NCBI RefSeq assembly: GCF_016920785.2
Contig: NW_024609846.1
Coordinates: 119,625,473 to 119,689,472 of the forward strand
Reading direction: 5' to 3'
Length of the DNA stretch: 64,000 nucleotides
From: Ixodes scapularis
Lineage: Eukaryota > Arthropoda > Arachnida > Ixodida > Ixodidae
Position numbers and translations under genes: made by a program. The notes below the pieces were generated by a model. The model had not been told where the DNA came from and ran no database searches. It saw only the letters and a list, made by a program, of their open reading frames with translations. Positions 46,131 to 58,675 of the stretch are shown here, piece by piece (position 1 is the stretch's first letter; each line of letters begins with the position of its first letter).

Positions 46131-46136
46131 TTTATT
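46131..46136 (-). promoter_or_regulatory. Probable Derlin-2 polyadenylation signal
   Basis: Canonical AATAAA on the - strand (TTTATT on +), 30 bp after the Derlin-2 stop codon. Spacing and strand fit, but the cleavage site is not shown by sequence alone. Confidence 0.5.
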
Positions 46137-46165
46137 CCTTGGCCTGGATGCTTCATGGTGCACTA

Positions 46166-46267
46166 CTAGGCTCCCCTGTTTTCGTTGTCCCTCCAGTTGA
46201 ATCCTCCAGGCCTGTCTTCTGGGAGCGGCTGGTAGTCTGGGTCTGCCGGTGCTCCTTCAAACAGGTA
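46166..46267 (-). CDS. DERL2: Derlin-2, terminal exon with stop codon
   Basis: A 34-codon last exon: YLFEGAPADPDYQPLPEDRP then GGFNWRDNENRGA and TAG. The cytosolic tail motif DPxYxPLPEDRPGG is diagnostic for Derlin-2. The p97-binding SHP-type ending (WGxGxxLGG) seen in vertebrate Derlin-2 is not present; after FNW the tail is RDNENRGA. The acceptor used is ctgcagaaag. An AATAAA poly(A) signal on the - strand lies 30 bp beyond the stop at 46131-46136. Confidence 0.9.
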   Translation of the reverse strand, partial: YLFEGAPADPDYQPLPEDRPGGFNWRDNENRGA

Positions 46268-46399
46268 CTTTCTGCAGAAGGAAATAAAATAGACCCTCAG
46301 AGACCTTGAAAAGGACTGCACTTCCCTCCTGTCTTCAAGTGCCCAAGAGGGCTGTTGGGAGAGAGTATAGGTTTCAAGATATGTATGGAATACTGGTAC

Positions 46400-46660
46400 G
46401 TTGAGAACAGGAGCGGATGCAGGTGTTTCCGGAAGGGGCGGTCAGTGTATCACAAGTTTGAGAAACCCTTCCCGCCCCCCTTCCCCCTTGCCCCACCCTA
46501 AAATTTTACACACACAAAATTCAAGGGGGGAGAGGGGTCAAAACATCTAGACCCCACCCTTTCCCCCCTCCCCTCAGAATTCACCATTAGATAAGAAAGG
46601 TAAGTTTTAAGCAATTTCTTATTGTCCAATTGACAGTAGGGGAGGCAGATGCATCCCTGA
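46400..46660. mobile_element. Possible hAT-derived MITE with C-rich interior
   Basis: It starts CAGGAGCGGATGCAGG at about 46408; the other end, inverted, reads CAGGGATGCATCTGCC near 46660. The interior is CCCGCCCCCCTTCCCCC-rich. The match of the ends is modest. Confidence 0.35.
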
Positions 46661-47487
46661 AAAGAATAAATGCTCCTGTAATGGCTAAATTAATGGCAAT
46701 CTGGCCCACCGTTACACAGTAGGCCACATGGCAGCACAACCATGCCTAACACAATAGGCCTTTTGCAAGGTGTACAACACTCTCCTTGGTGTCAAAACGA
46801 ATGCCAGGATACGCACATAGAACTGGTTGATAGAGGCAACAGAAAATGGGCAAAGGCAAGCGAGCCGTCCTAAACCCATATGAATTCCCATGGCTTATTT
46901 TCACCAAAGTTATGTCAACTTCAAGAATGACGGCCTTGCCTCTTCTGTAAAATTTGTAATTTTCATTTGTGCATGCCTGCCGTGCTAAAGCCGCATTAGG
47001 TGCTGGCACAATCATAAACTGGAAACTTCTCTTTCTTAAACTTAGGTTAAGAAGTTCAGAACATTGCGACAAATCCAGCTCACTTCCGATTCAATGAATG
47101 GTTCAAGAGGGAAAATGCAGCTCCACCATCTGGAGAACTTAAGTATATCTGCGAGCATGGGAATGAAACCTTATGTCACTTGTTGCTGAGTTACAACAGG
47201 TTTCTTCTGTGCTGTGCCACTAAGCCAAGTTCCTATCTTAAAGTGGGCCAGGCATACCGCACATTGGGCCACAAGAGAAGTAGTGCAAGACGGCAAGCAG
47301 CCAGAAACACGATTTCCACTGTCAACTTTCGAAAGTAAGAGCAGACTGTTTCTTTTTCCCCGTTCTTTAGAAGAACTTGCCGACTTTATTGTTATTCGAC
47401 AGGTTCCAAATGGTGCAATGTGATACGGCTCATTTAATGTCTTTCCAAAAAACTGAAAAAGAAAAGAAAAAAAAAACACTGGGACAC

Positions 47488-47582
47488 TTGCATAATTTTT
47501 GGTGTAGCCAGCACACGGAATCCACCTCTTTGGTTTGGAAAGATGTCCTCCAGGAAGTAATAAATATGACCTGCAATAACAC
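47488..47582 (-). CDS. DERL2: Derlin-2, exon 5
   Basis: A 95-nt exon (residues 175-206). It reads (G)VIAGHIYYFLEDIFPNQ then RGGFRVLATPKIMQ. Gly175-x3-Gly179 is the GxxxG pair of the last membrane helix, followed by the conserved HIYYFLED. The acceptor is gtgcttacag. The 3' boundary is the least certain in the gene. I use CAA|GTGTCC because it joins exon 6 in phase and without a gap relative to the human protein. A donor 8 bp downstream (CCA|GTGTTT) with an alternative acceptor would add four residues. Confidence 0.88.
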
Positions 47583-49029
47583 CTGTAAGCACAGAGAAAG
47601 ACCAAGTCAATGTAGGAAACACTAATCCCCCCAATTAAACAGACAAAGTGTCTATCAACACTGCTTTGTTGGCCGAACGTGCCAGTTCATGTAGATTTGA
47701 TGACCACAGTGCTCCCCCACAAGAAAAAACAAAAAAAACAGATCTGTATTTTGCATGGAATTCTGCTAAAAAAAAATAATAATGTGCTCCTTTTAACATC
47801 ACGACAGACCCGATATCACTCTCGCGGTCGTTATCTCTGCCCCAAATATCAGCATACCAAATTGTAAGCAGTCCTCAAAGCTCTTTATTAAAACAGCTTA
47901 ATCCTTGTCTGGATCGTCCAGACTTTTAAGCACAGAAATATGCAATCTTTACAGGCCAGCTATTAGCCCAGAGAGCGAACACGAGCGTCGCTGCGGTCGC
48001 CGCGCCCGGATTGGGTGAGGTGTACCGTGACGTCAGGGGGAGTACTCCGCTCCGCGATCTCGCATCGGCTCGCTTCCCAGCACCGGTTTCCTGGTTTGGC
48101 GTTGTGTGCCGCAAGCTCTTCGAGGAGCTGGACTTCGTTTACTCGGTGTACATGACGCTTAGTTAGGCCGATATTGACATGCTTCCGTACATTTTATAAG
48201 CCTGCTTGTCCCTTTTAACTTTAAAATTGGGTTAAAAATCCCGAAAGCTATCGGCGGAGGCAATTCGGCCGATGAACCTCCCCGTCCGTCCACACGACAC
48301 AACGCAATCTTGCGAGGGGTCGGTGAAGCGGTGGCGCAAGTGTTTCAAACGCTGGAATTCTGTTCCTTGCACGTTCACGATTTAAGACGATATCACATCC
48401 CGCTTTCAAGGCATTTGAAGTGGCATTTATATCATGGGCCTTTGGGGTGGTCGGAAAATTAGCTCGCGACCCTGACTCTGCGCTGCCACTCTGCATGCGC
48501 TGGTTCGCAGATGTTTTAAAGGCCCTGCGTCTGATGATCTTGAAAGTGCTCGTGGAACAGGGTTGTTTTAAATAAATGTAGCTTCTTCGTGAATTAATTA
48601 TATAGTTTACACATGCATGCAGGCATATTTCTTAGAAGCTGCACAATTACTGGAAATTAGTTTGTATGGTAGCAGCAAAAACGGCCGAATTGCCCCCAGT
48701 TGTCTGTATATGTATTGGCCAAACTATGCACGGCAATAGTGCCGTAATATGGAATGTTTATACTTTTTCCTGACATTCTTTATTCCAGCCTTGGGTATTC
48801 GGAAAATACACCGTTTAGTCTGAATTGTCATTTCCAATTAAAAGGGACACTGCTGCAGGTCCCCAAAAGCTTCCTCAGCCTCCAAACTCCCTAAAGCTGG
48901 ACTCTCAGACATCAGAGGAAAACAGGAGTAAAAGCAAGCATTTGAACGTCTGTCCAGTGGTGGATGCAGCACTATCAGCAGAAAATGTGGAACCTGTGAA
49001 GAGCGACAATCTGCGGGAGAAAAGCTTCA

Positions 49030-50925
49030 GGTATTTTAACTTCAGGACAATTCGATTTAAGTAAAATTTCAATTTTAGGGCTTAAGGGGCTAATAACGAC
49101 CTAGACACCTTCGCTAACGTTTGTTGTGCCTTACTTGGGGGTTGATATAAACAAGTCCACAGATACCACCTGTGTAGTCCATTGAAATACTATCCGAATC
49201 CAGCAAAGGTCAAATGCGAGCAATGTATATAATAAATGTTCCTTTTTTTTTTTTTTTTACTTTGCCCCTGCACTTGGGCTGTCTTACTTGTAATTCTCTC
49301 GTCATGGCCCAGGCTGTATTTAACATGTTGCTCGAACAGCATGCAGCATTTCTGCTTCGGCGATCTTGTTTAAAAACAGAGCTACAAAAAAAAAATAATA
49401 TACATAACCTGCCAATTCATTCAGACCATCAGCAGCATTTATTGTGCGAGATGTAAACCTATAGTGATGCTCCTGCAATCGTGGCCATATTTCTTTATTT
49501 TCATATACCAGCTGCGATTCATGCGTTGCCTGCCCTGTCAACCATGCTTAAAATGTTGGTTGAAGTTTTGCCTGTAGCTACAGGCCATACCTCAATAAAG
49601 GCACATAAAAAAAAATTTTCACTTCAACGAAAAACACGCCAAAAAAATTAAATAAAAACGAGCGCGCCGTCAGCTACCGTCGTCACAGCCTCCACAGGGC
49701 GAGCGGGCCGAGTCGGGGAAAAATTCTCTCCTCGCCGTGACGTCACCCCGGTTCGCCGTAAGGGGGCGCCACGCGAACTTCTCGGGGCTAATAAAGTTAC
49801 ACCCCCAATGCAAGAAACGCATTTAGGTGATGCCACTTGCTGCTCTCGCCAGGGAGACAGGCACGGACAGATTGATTGTGTTCGAAGCTAACCTCAAACC
49901 GGGACTGGTGGGTTTCAAGCTTTTGTAGAGTCTGCTACAACCAAGAGGCCCGCAGTGAAATAGGAGAGGTAGAAGAGGCCCATGTTAGCCCACGGCAAAA
50001 CGCACGGTAATGCCACGAAGGTGAGCAGACCTCTGAGGAAGAAACACTCCTTGCTGATAGAATGGGGAAGAAGTGGATTGATGGGTCCCCTGATTCAAAC
50101 GCCATCTATCCGCATTTGAGAGCATAGCCTGGACCCTCTGTCGGATTAAGTGGCATCACCTAAATGCGTTCCTTTCTCGCACCGTGGTCACACCTAAACT
50201 AACGTATGCCTAGTCTGATAAACGTCCAGACTACTGCTATCAAACTCGTGGCTGCTAGTAATGATCTGGTAAAACAGTCAATGCATCTAGTGCCCAGAAC
50301 CAGCGAAGTCGAAAACTGACAATAATGATTCAGATGAGAACAAAGAAAACTAAACAACAAACGGAGAAGTGGTCTTCAACATCACAACACTGTTTTACGT
50401 CTGTCTTTTTTCACATGTTTTCATTTTTGTTTTCTTACCATCTATTTACACTGGCTCACTCATACTCTTACTTTAGGTTCAAGGCCAAGATCCTTGCCTT
50501 GCATCAAAATTTATCGCAGCAGACCACGAGAAAACTCGATTTCTCATTTTGACAACCTCGCGTTAAACGAAGTCATGTCGCAAGGAGTGACTAACATAGC
50601 ACTGAGTGCTGCCAGCATGCACTAGCAGCCCTCAAACCAAGAAAAGCTACCTCTGCTTAGCTCCTCCGGATGTTTAGAGCATCAAAACCCCCAAGTTCAT
50701 TTCCCACAGATCACAACAGAATGATCTATGGGACCTTCAACATAAACACACTTCTTAGCACATGGATGCACACACGTTGCAAGTGTCCCACGTCCCTTTG
50801 TACTAAAGCTAGGAAGATGCCAATCAAGTGAGCAAAACTGACAGTAAGAAAAAGAAGTGTCCATTGAGAAGAGGTGATGTTTCAGCATATTGTAAAATGG
50901 ATCAGAACACTTCATTTGCCTACTG
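49030..50925. other. No gene seen; Derlin-2 intron
   Basis: Unassigned sequence in the 6.6-kb Derlin-2 intron, with A/T runs. A CpG-rich block at 49660-49790 has no recognised coding content. Confidence 0.4.
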
Positions 50926-50932
50926 AAAAGTA

Positions 50933-51821
50933 TGAGAGTTGCTCGGAAAGTAATGTCCCATATTTTTATTTTCTTGGAAACCATTGATCCAAAATGTATC
51001 AAGTCCACACAAAATATTACTACATGTTCTCTGTGCAAATGCTATTTCTTACATAACCTTTCCTGCTCACATAGCCATGTCATCACTCCACGAATCACGC
51101 TCGTCATTTTCAAACCTTTGTCGCACAGTGCATCCTTTAGTGGATGGGAAGAGATAAAAATCTGACGGTGCCAAATCAGGACTATATAAGGGACATGACG
51201 CAGTACAGCCTAACGAGAGTAGGCGGTTGCCTCCTGGGTTCTGAGACTTATTTGAGGGTGAGCACTGTCATGCTGAATCAAAATCTTTCCTGGGTTCCTG
51301 TTAGGCCGCACACAACGGGAACATTGATAATTGGCGTTATACTTCCTTTGGTGACTGAAAGCTTCAAGGCCAATAGTCAACTTGTGATGCGGCAATTCAC
51401 ACAAATGACTTCAGCGCGCTGCAAAACGTCTGGGCTCGTGGCAGCAACAGCACACCCCAACACGGCCAATCTTACGTCTCCATTTCGCCACTCTCCGAGG
51501 CCCTAATTTTTCTGATTTCACCAGCCAACTGTACGCCTATGAATCGCACAATGTCCATACACAGCACACAAATGGTTGTGAATTTTTCATACAGTTTTTT
51601 TCTCTGCCATTAAGAATTCAATTACAGCTCATTGTTCGTGACGCACATCAGACAGATGCCATTTTGACAGACTACTACAGCAGCACCATCTGTGTGACGA
51701 CCATGAAATTTCTTGCATGTATGAAGACAACATCAATGTGGCAACCTGTAAATTTTTATGTTACTACCTTTATTTGTTGACGAGAAAGAAAATGTGGGGC
51801 ATTCTTTCAGGGCAACCCTCA
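50933..51821 (-). mobile_element. mariner transposon relic with TA target duplication
   Basis: TA (50931-50932) is followed by TGAGAGTTGCTCGGAAAGTA; the right end is GGGCAACCCTCA then TA (51822-51823). On the - strand the transposase remnant reads VRPNRNPGKILIQHDSAHPQ and, further on, YSPDLAPSDFYLFPSTKG. The latter is the mariner catalytic region (D34D type: HDNARPH...YSPDLAPSD). At 889 bp it is shorter than a full 1.3-kb mariner and is frameshifted. Confidence 0.85.
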
Positions 51822-52535
51822 TACATGTTAGAGCATGAGAGCTCTTACTTCAGCTAAGCTGGCATCAATATGGTTGCAAACAACCAATCATTTAGCTTAA
51901 TTTTCTTCTCGAGTAGATGCTGTGAAATTTAGTGCCCTAGAAAATGTAAGTGTCTCTTTCACCATGCTCAAACAAACAAGCAAAAAAAATTTTGAGACAC
52001 CTTAATATCTGTGCTCTAGCTGAGCTATAGAGAGGATGCGGCGTCAAGTCAACAAGTTAGCGGACTGCCGCTGATGAGAGTCCTGCCTTCTATATGAAAC
52101 TTTCAGAAAATGTCCTCTAGCATTATAGGCTATAAGTTTTCGCATCTCATCACGGCTACTGTTTTTTTCTTCGGATGAACCTCCAACACCTACCAAGGCA
52201 TAGCTGTTTACTAATATGGTGCAATAAACCTCCGACTTCAATGGGTACTTGAAAACGTTCAAAATGATACCACCCTTTTGAAGGCCTTGGAAAGCCTTCA
52301 ATTTCAATAATTATAATGAAACATGACGTTCTACACCGTAAAACTTAAATCAAGCGCAATAAAAAAGCCATCCTGTTAGTACTGGCTTGTTTTACCAGTG
52401 CCCAACAAAATGATTTCAACTTAGTTCCTACATTCTGAAATTTTCCCCAGCATATAACCTGGAAGGGGCCATTCCACAAAGAAGGCATTCTAGGAATCTC
52501 AAGGTGAGCTGCTCTGTCATCATTTACTACAGCAC

Positions 52536-52562
52536 CCCCCCCCCCCCCCCCACCCCCCCCCC
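52536..52562. repeat. Poly-C tract
   Basis: Two C runs of 17 and 11 separated by one A. Confidence 0.8.
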
Positions 52563-53806
52563 ATTTCTGCATGCCCCCCTGCACTTCACTAGAGTGTGAG
52601 AGAACCTCAGAAATCCCATGATTCAGAGCACCCACAGCAGTGGCACTGACATTTGCAAATTTGTCCAGTCATAGTAAAACAACTTTGGCTCCTCATGGAG
52701 CGTTACTATTTTCCCACTTTATGTGTCGATTGAAGGTATTAAAGAAGGCGTTAGTTGGGTTTTTATGCGGTGTGCTACCATGCCTCAAAAAGTTTTTTTT
52801 TTTTTTTTTGCTTTTTTTTCGGAAATCTAAAAAAAATTATTTCTGGCGAAAAATTTGAATTGGTTTATTTAATGTAAAGAAATAATGCATAGCATCTTCT
52901 TCCGCTAGAGTACAGAGAAGTGCAGTCGCTGTTTATTTTTATATGTTTGATTGTGTATGGTAGGTCATGTAAACATGCATTTTATAAATGAATTTCGAAA
53001 AAAATAATGATGCCAGGCTTGACTTGTAAAGATTTCTGAGGTTTCGCTGTCACCAAACAAGTACTTGTCAAAAAATCGTCGTCACTTTGCTGAAGCATCT
53101 GTCAAAGCCTTGCAACGCTTCCGAGCATCCATGATCCAGTGTGGGAGCAAGAAAACATTTCCTGACGAAGCAATTAAATAATTTTGCCAGTCAGCAAATG
53201 AAAATGAGCCTAAACGTGTTTATTAACATACTTTCCACAGCACGCTCCCTTCCTCTGAGGAAAGAGTTGCAGATCTTTAGATGCGCTCCCCATTTCAAGG
53301 TCAAAACAGAGCCGTGTCTAAAGACATGCCCCAGTTAAGGGGTTAAGATCAGCTACCTTCAATCTCATCAACACCTATAAACCAGTGTCTGCTCTGTTCC
53401 TTGGGTGTCGCCATGTTTGTTTATGCTGACACGATGACACAGTAGGGGGGTCTCCGCTTTTTGCAAGACTTTGTTTTCTTTAGAAACCTTCGCACATATC
53501 AGAGTGCAAGAACGTCAGAAATGCATAGTCGCAAAGCTTCAAGAACAACACCGATGCCAAGAGTACTGTAAGAAGCAAAAATGTTGTTTTATGCGCAGCT
53601 CCTCTCTTCACAAGAGCCTGCGTTTGAGATTCTTATTTCCCATTTTTATTGCTGGGGGCTAGGATTTCGGACACTGGTCTATATATCTCATACACGAAAA
53701 GCCTTCTTTTCTTCTCTTGACAACCGGAGTTTGTAAAACTACTTTGTGCTATGTGCTACGTATTGACTATGCGATAAACTATTTTTTCTTGGGGACTGTA
53801 AAACTA

Positions 53807-53994
53807 CAGTCTAAGCTCGTTATAACAGACCTTGATTTTGACCAAGATTTTGGTCTGTTGTAGGAGGAGTATGTTGTATGCAGCTATGAAGTTGAGTCAA
53901 TGGTGCATAGAGGAAAACCAACCGAACCTCACAAATCGGTATGTTATATCCAAATGTCTGTTGTAACCAGGTCTGTTATAATGAGCTCAGACTG
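53807..53994. mobile_element. pogo/Tigger-like MITE with TA duplication
   Basis: Ends CAGTCTAAGCTCGTTATAAC and GTTATAATGAGCTCAGACTG are inverse copies flanked by TA. This is the classic pogo/Tigger terminus. 188 bp, Derlin-2 intron 4. Confidence 0.8.
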
Positions 53995-54198
53995 TACTAG
54001 CCTTTCTCTTTCTGTGTCTATGTCACGCAATTAAACATCCTTTAAAACAATGTTGCTCTTGGGACGACAGAATTTTACGGCTTCTGGGCCCTCGAAAAGG
54101 CATCAGCATGCCACTGAAATTCCTCCCACTTTCTTCTTGCAGGCCTATGGGAACCCCGTCACAACGAATGCAAGACCCATTTAGGAGACGGGCCTTAC

Positions 54199-54394
54199 CT
54201 ATGAGGTCCACTATCACAGAGTTGCCCAGGAGCAGGGAGAAGCTCAGCAGCACCCAAGGAAGATAGGGTGCCTGGAAATTGATCAGCCCGAAGAAGTTGA
54301 GCCGGAAGTATGGGTTACGCCGGCTCCACACGTACACCAGCATGGTGGTGAAGGCGTGGCCCAGGAACAGCTGGTTCACAAACATTGCTATCAC
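54199..54394 (-). CDS. DERL2: Derlin-2, exon 4
   Basis: A 196-nt exon (residues 110-174 plus one base). It begins VIAMFVNQLFLGHAFTTMLV, then YVWSRRNPYFRLNFFGLINF, then FQAPYLPWVLLSFSLLLGNS and ends VIVDLI(G). It covers several membrane helices and the conserved loop YVWSRRNPY. The acceptor is gccatttag and the donor is a good consensus, G|GTAAGG. The codon for Gly175 is split with exon 5. Confidence 0.95.
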
Positions 54395-54399
54395 CTAAA

Positions 54400-56800
54400 T
54401 GGCATGCCAGTCAAGGTAGGTACACACTCAGCCAATCATGAAATCGCTCAGCATGCGGGAGTGCCATCTATGTCTTTGGTGAAACCAAGAGGATGGCCCG
54501 TCAGCCACCCCAAGGGTGGTTCTTTAAAAGCGTGTTGGTAGGCGTTTCAATTCGAATGACGATAACTTGGGAGATGACACCAATGAAACACGTCTGTGTC
54601 GTCTTTCTAATTGTATTGCTAAAGGTGGTCTTGAAGTGTCCAGCACAGTGTATACTTTACCAACGATTCTGAGGAGGCTTAGAGTCATGGTTTACCATGT
54701 AGTTCATTCAGATCGACGGCTGTAAAAGAGCCGAACCTACGGTGCAAGTGCTTTGCTTTAGAGCTTAGTTTCGGTTGAGCAGCTAAGAAAACTTGTCAGG
54801 GAAGCAATTGTGCACCTGCAGTCTTGGCTCCTCTGCTAGATTTTAAATTTAGTATAAGGAAAGTCCTTCTTTTTCTGGCTTTATTTTATTATAAAATTCG
54901 GGTGATAAAAATCAGGTTTTATTATTCAAAGAATGATTTGGCAAACAAGCCTATCTTTCTCCCATTTGGAAGTTTTTAAGATGTACTCTTTGCTCGAAGC
55001 AAACAAGAAATTTGTATTTAGTTGCCCACAGACACTTTTTATACAGCTAAAAATTGTACTTTCACAGACATTGTAGAATACCGAGCATGCATCCATGTCA
55101 CAATAAGCGCCCATCCCTTCCTTCTGAGATATTTAAAAAATCATTGAAGGACATATCTAGTGCCCATTCCCTATTTTAAGTAAGTTCAAGAATATCCGAA
55201 AGACACATTAAGCGGCCAGTGGCCGCGGGCAGCCATTATCTCCGCGACCAGCGAACAAGGCGGACATAGCCAATGCATAGCACGGGTGAAGCGGCTTTAG
55301 TGACAGACTAGCTGATGCATAGTCAATCACTTTTTAATTTTTCTCAATAAACCATATTTACTTGAATAATGAACAGTTGTCAGTAATTTTTTTCTTCTTT
55401 TTTGTGCAGTTGCCAAACAGCCAGGCTAAGCCAAGCCAAGCTACACACACAACACGCATGCGTGAGTTATGGCTGCAAGTGAGAAGTTGCAGAGGCAAGA
55501 AACGGTGTAACCGCGCAGCGTGCAAACAAAATTGGGGTCGAGGAATTGCCTGGACCACGAACATGTTTGGTTCATCGGATATATTGATGTCAATGCACAT
55601 GCCGTGGCCCTGTGGCCCGTTTTCAGACAGTAAATTCGTGAAAGTTGTTAAGCCTAGAGACAGCCGCGTTGGTTTTTGCGCCGAGTACCCATGATGCAAT
55701 AACTGCGTCGAGCGTCGTAGGATGCTTTTTTGTCAGTGAAAAGAATGCCAAGGTTCTGTTTTCACACGCTAGCATGGTCGGCTATCTAGGCAAACGACGG
55801 CCATTCCGAGTTCAGTGATCAGACCAAGCAAGGACCCACCCAACCCTGTGCTCCTTCGGCATCTTTGCTCTCGGACCTGGCAAGCACCCATCCATGATTA
55901 TCTCCCAATTTTGAGTGGGCACATGCTCCATATTTTACGGTAAAATGATTGCAGCCTGTGTTTCAGACTCAAGCTAGGCAGCTCCTTTCAAGGGTGCATC
56001 TACGTAGTACGGCTGTCAATTTTTATGCCTTTAAATATCTAAAAATCAGCCTAAAAAGAATGTCACACTTTTATCTTGAGGGAGAAACTTGGTATAACCC
56101 TATGTGGAAAAGTCTTGCTTGGGGGAGAAAATTCTGGGTTAGCATGCATTCTACTCGAGATTAAAAGAACTCCAGGTATAATATGCTCGCACTGCACGGG
56201 TACACACTGTCATTCAAGGCTATCACCAGCTTATACACAGAGCTTTTACTGAACAGTATATATCTACCACAGAACAGAACAGAATATACAGAACTGAACA
56301 GAACAGAGTATATCTACCACGCTTCTTATAGCAGTCACAGGGTTAATGGTGGCCTGAGGTGGAGGGGAGGTGAGTGTATGAGAAATTAGAGGCAATTACA
56401 TTCTTACAGCCTGGATGCTAAGCATCAACCAAACACTGAAGTGAAACAGGATGTCCTGTCCCCATCTAAAACTGCATTGTTGATAACTTGTCAGAGATAA
56501 TAACAGTGGCCGACGCTTACTGCCACGAAAAGATAAAGAAGCACTTGCACTCTATGCTTGACCCCAGGGGAGACAGCATGCATTTGGCATTATGTGGCAC
56601 CAGTGTTCCAGGGGAAGATGAAATACCAAACTTACTCCCTGGTGGATGCACTCTTATTTGCTAGCATACTACGAGATGTAAATTCATGAGTTAGTTCTTT
56701 CTGATATGTTCTGTTTTGTTGTTTCTATATGAAATATGAATATGAAAGAAAGTGACGATCTCCAAAAATTACTGTTTTACGCACGCCTCAAGAAAAAATT
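54400..56800. other. No gene seen; Derlin-2 intron
   Basis: Apart from GAACAGAAC microsatellite sequence near 56275-56320, no recognisable element or exon. Confidence 0.4.
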
Positions 56801-56821
56801 CTGTGTGTTTTCATTTGTTTC

Positions 56822-56884
56822 ATACCTGCTTTAATCCCCTAACGGGGATTGGCAGTATTTTGAAAATAAATAAATAAATAAATA
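56822..56884 (+). repeat. Probable LINE 3' end with (TAAA)n tail
   Basis: TAATCCCCTAACGGGGATT (a small hairpin) followed by GGCAGTATTTTGAAAATAAATAAATAAATA. A stem and TAAA repeats are common at LINE or SINE 3' ends. Confidence 0.45.
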
Positions 56885-57126
56885 TGATTTGCACCTCTAT
56901 GCGACAGGGAGCACAATGAAAATCTTGCTAATTAACATCATGCAATGTCACAAAAAGGGTGTAAGATGGATCAAGAAAGTCTAAAGCTGTCTCTGGAGGC
57001 AACAAACTTTTATCCCCGGTTCTCATGCACGCCACCAGAGGGCACCGCGGTGAAACGTTCAGAGACTGCAACGAAAACAACTGTCCACAACGAGCAGCCT
57101 TCTAGCAAACCCGGAAGCAAGGATAC

Positions 57127-57294
57127 AATCATGAGCGTTCCACCCAACAGGAACATGTAGAAGAAGTCGGCCGTCCGTCCACGGAAGGAGCCTTCCTCGA
57201 GCATCCGACAATACCGGACGGTGAAGAGCATGTTGAAGAGGAAGGCAAAGCCAAACGTGCCAAAGAACAGGAAAGTGGTGATGAGTCGCCATAC
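57127..57294 (-). CDS. DERL2: Derlin-2, exon 3
   Basis: A 168-nt exon (residues 54-109). It starts VWRLITTFLFFG, which carries the Trp-Arg (WR) motif typical of derlins and inactive rhomboids. It continues through NMLFTVRYCRMLEEGSFRGR and TADFFYMFLLGGTLMI. There is no serine protease catalytic dyad, as expected for a derlin. The acceptor is cctgtaat read on the - strand as attacag; the donor is ATT|GTATCC, somewhat weak. Phase is 0 on both sides. Confidence 0.94.
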
Positions 57295-57909
57295 CTGTAA
57301 TGGGTCGATGGGCACATTACTCACACGACAAACTGTAGCCGTCGCTCGGCAGACCACGACAGACCGTAGCCATACACACATTTACAGAAAAAGGTTGGCG
57401 AATGGTTGGACACTGATAACAATCAAGTCCCAGCTCAAATCGCATTTTCTAGCCAACCAGACTCCACCCTAGACTCAACCAGACACAATGGTGGGACCGA
57501 AGTATACAAAGTGTGCCAATTGGACTCTCGCGACGGTGACTCTGCACTTTTGTCACCAATGTTCAATCGATGCACTCTGAAAACTTTTAGCTTTATCTTT
57601 ACATCTGGCGAGTCTAGGGCCATGGAATACTATCAGTGCCTCGTCGTTTGCTACCCTGCTGCACGCCTCCACATGCCCTGCAGGAAAGTAGACTCGCAAG
57701 TAAGCTGGTACCAACTGCACTATTTTATGGTAACCCCCAACTCAAAAGCATAGCCAAGAAAGCAAGAAAGTGAACCAGTTATCTATTCAGTCTTCCCAGT
57801 ACGACCCTGGAGCGCCGCGATAACAAAACAAACTGCAAAAAACAATGTGACAGGTCAGCTTGAATATTTTATCAACCTTTTCCCAGCATGTTTATTTGGA
57901 GGACGTAAA

Positions 57910-58297
57910 GGCCCGTTCACACTCTTGCGACCGAGTACAACTAAGAGAGACGAGATCTCTTACAACTTCTTAAATGTTTCTAGAATGAGGGAACACACTG
58001 ACATTGTGGCGCCATCTATGCGGTGACCCTAGAACTGCATTTCACAAAAGCGAAGGTTTTGCGGGATTTCCGAGGTCAAATGTGCGTAATACCCATAGAA
58101 AGGCTCGTTTATAACATTAACAAAAGTTTTTCGAGCCAAAAAAGAAAGGATATTGCGCGAGAAATAAAAAAAATATGCCGGACCGCCGAGTTTACACTGC
58201 TTCCCAATAGATGGCGCCAGTGTGTTCTCTGGTTTAAGAAGTTTTAAGGAACCCAGGTTTAAGAGGTCGCAAGCAGTCGCAAGAGTGTGAACGGGCC
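57910..58297. mobile_element. MITE with GGCCCGTTCACACTCTTGC ends, long copy
   Basis: The left terminus GGCCCGTTCACACTCTTGCG and right terminus CGCAAGAGTGTGAACGGGCC are perfect inverse copies over 20 bp. The size is 388 bp. Same ends as the 152-bp copy at 26554-26705, different interior. Confidence 0.85.
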
Positions 58298-58675
58298 TTG
58301 ATGTCTGTTGTTCACTTCTGAATTACTTCTAACAGACAAGTCAAGGTTGTAACAAGGTACATGCTCATAGAAGTAGCATTTTTTGGTTAACTTCTGCTTG
58401 TAATGTCCCTCTTTTTTTTTTCCTTTCTTTGATGCATGTTGGGTGAGCTGGTGAATCTAAAATGTCCACTGGCTTGTATTAGGACCACACAGGTTGCAAG
58501 GGTTGAAACGCACGTGTTTCAACTCCTGTATTAACAGTGAAACCTCTTGGGCACATCGGATGCACATCTCAGCTGCCCATGTCAGGCAGGTGACAAACTT
58601 ACAGAGGTGTTCAAACCTCGAAGGTCTCCTGTGAAAGTTTTTATCGGGATAAATATAGGCAATTTTTTCACTCAC

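Noticed and set aside
55358..55699. Overlapping frames of about 110 codons on both strands
   Set aside because: No motif on either strand and no splice context; chance open frames.
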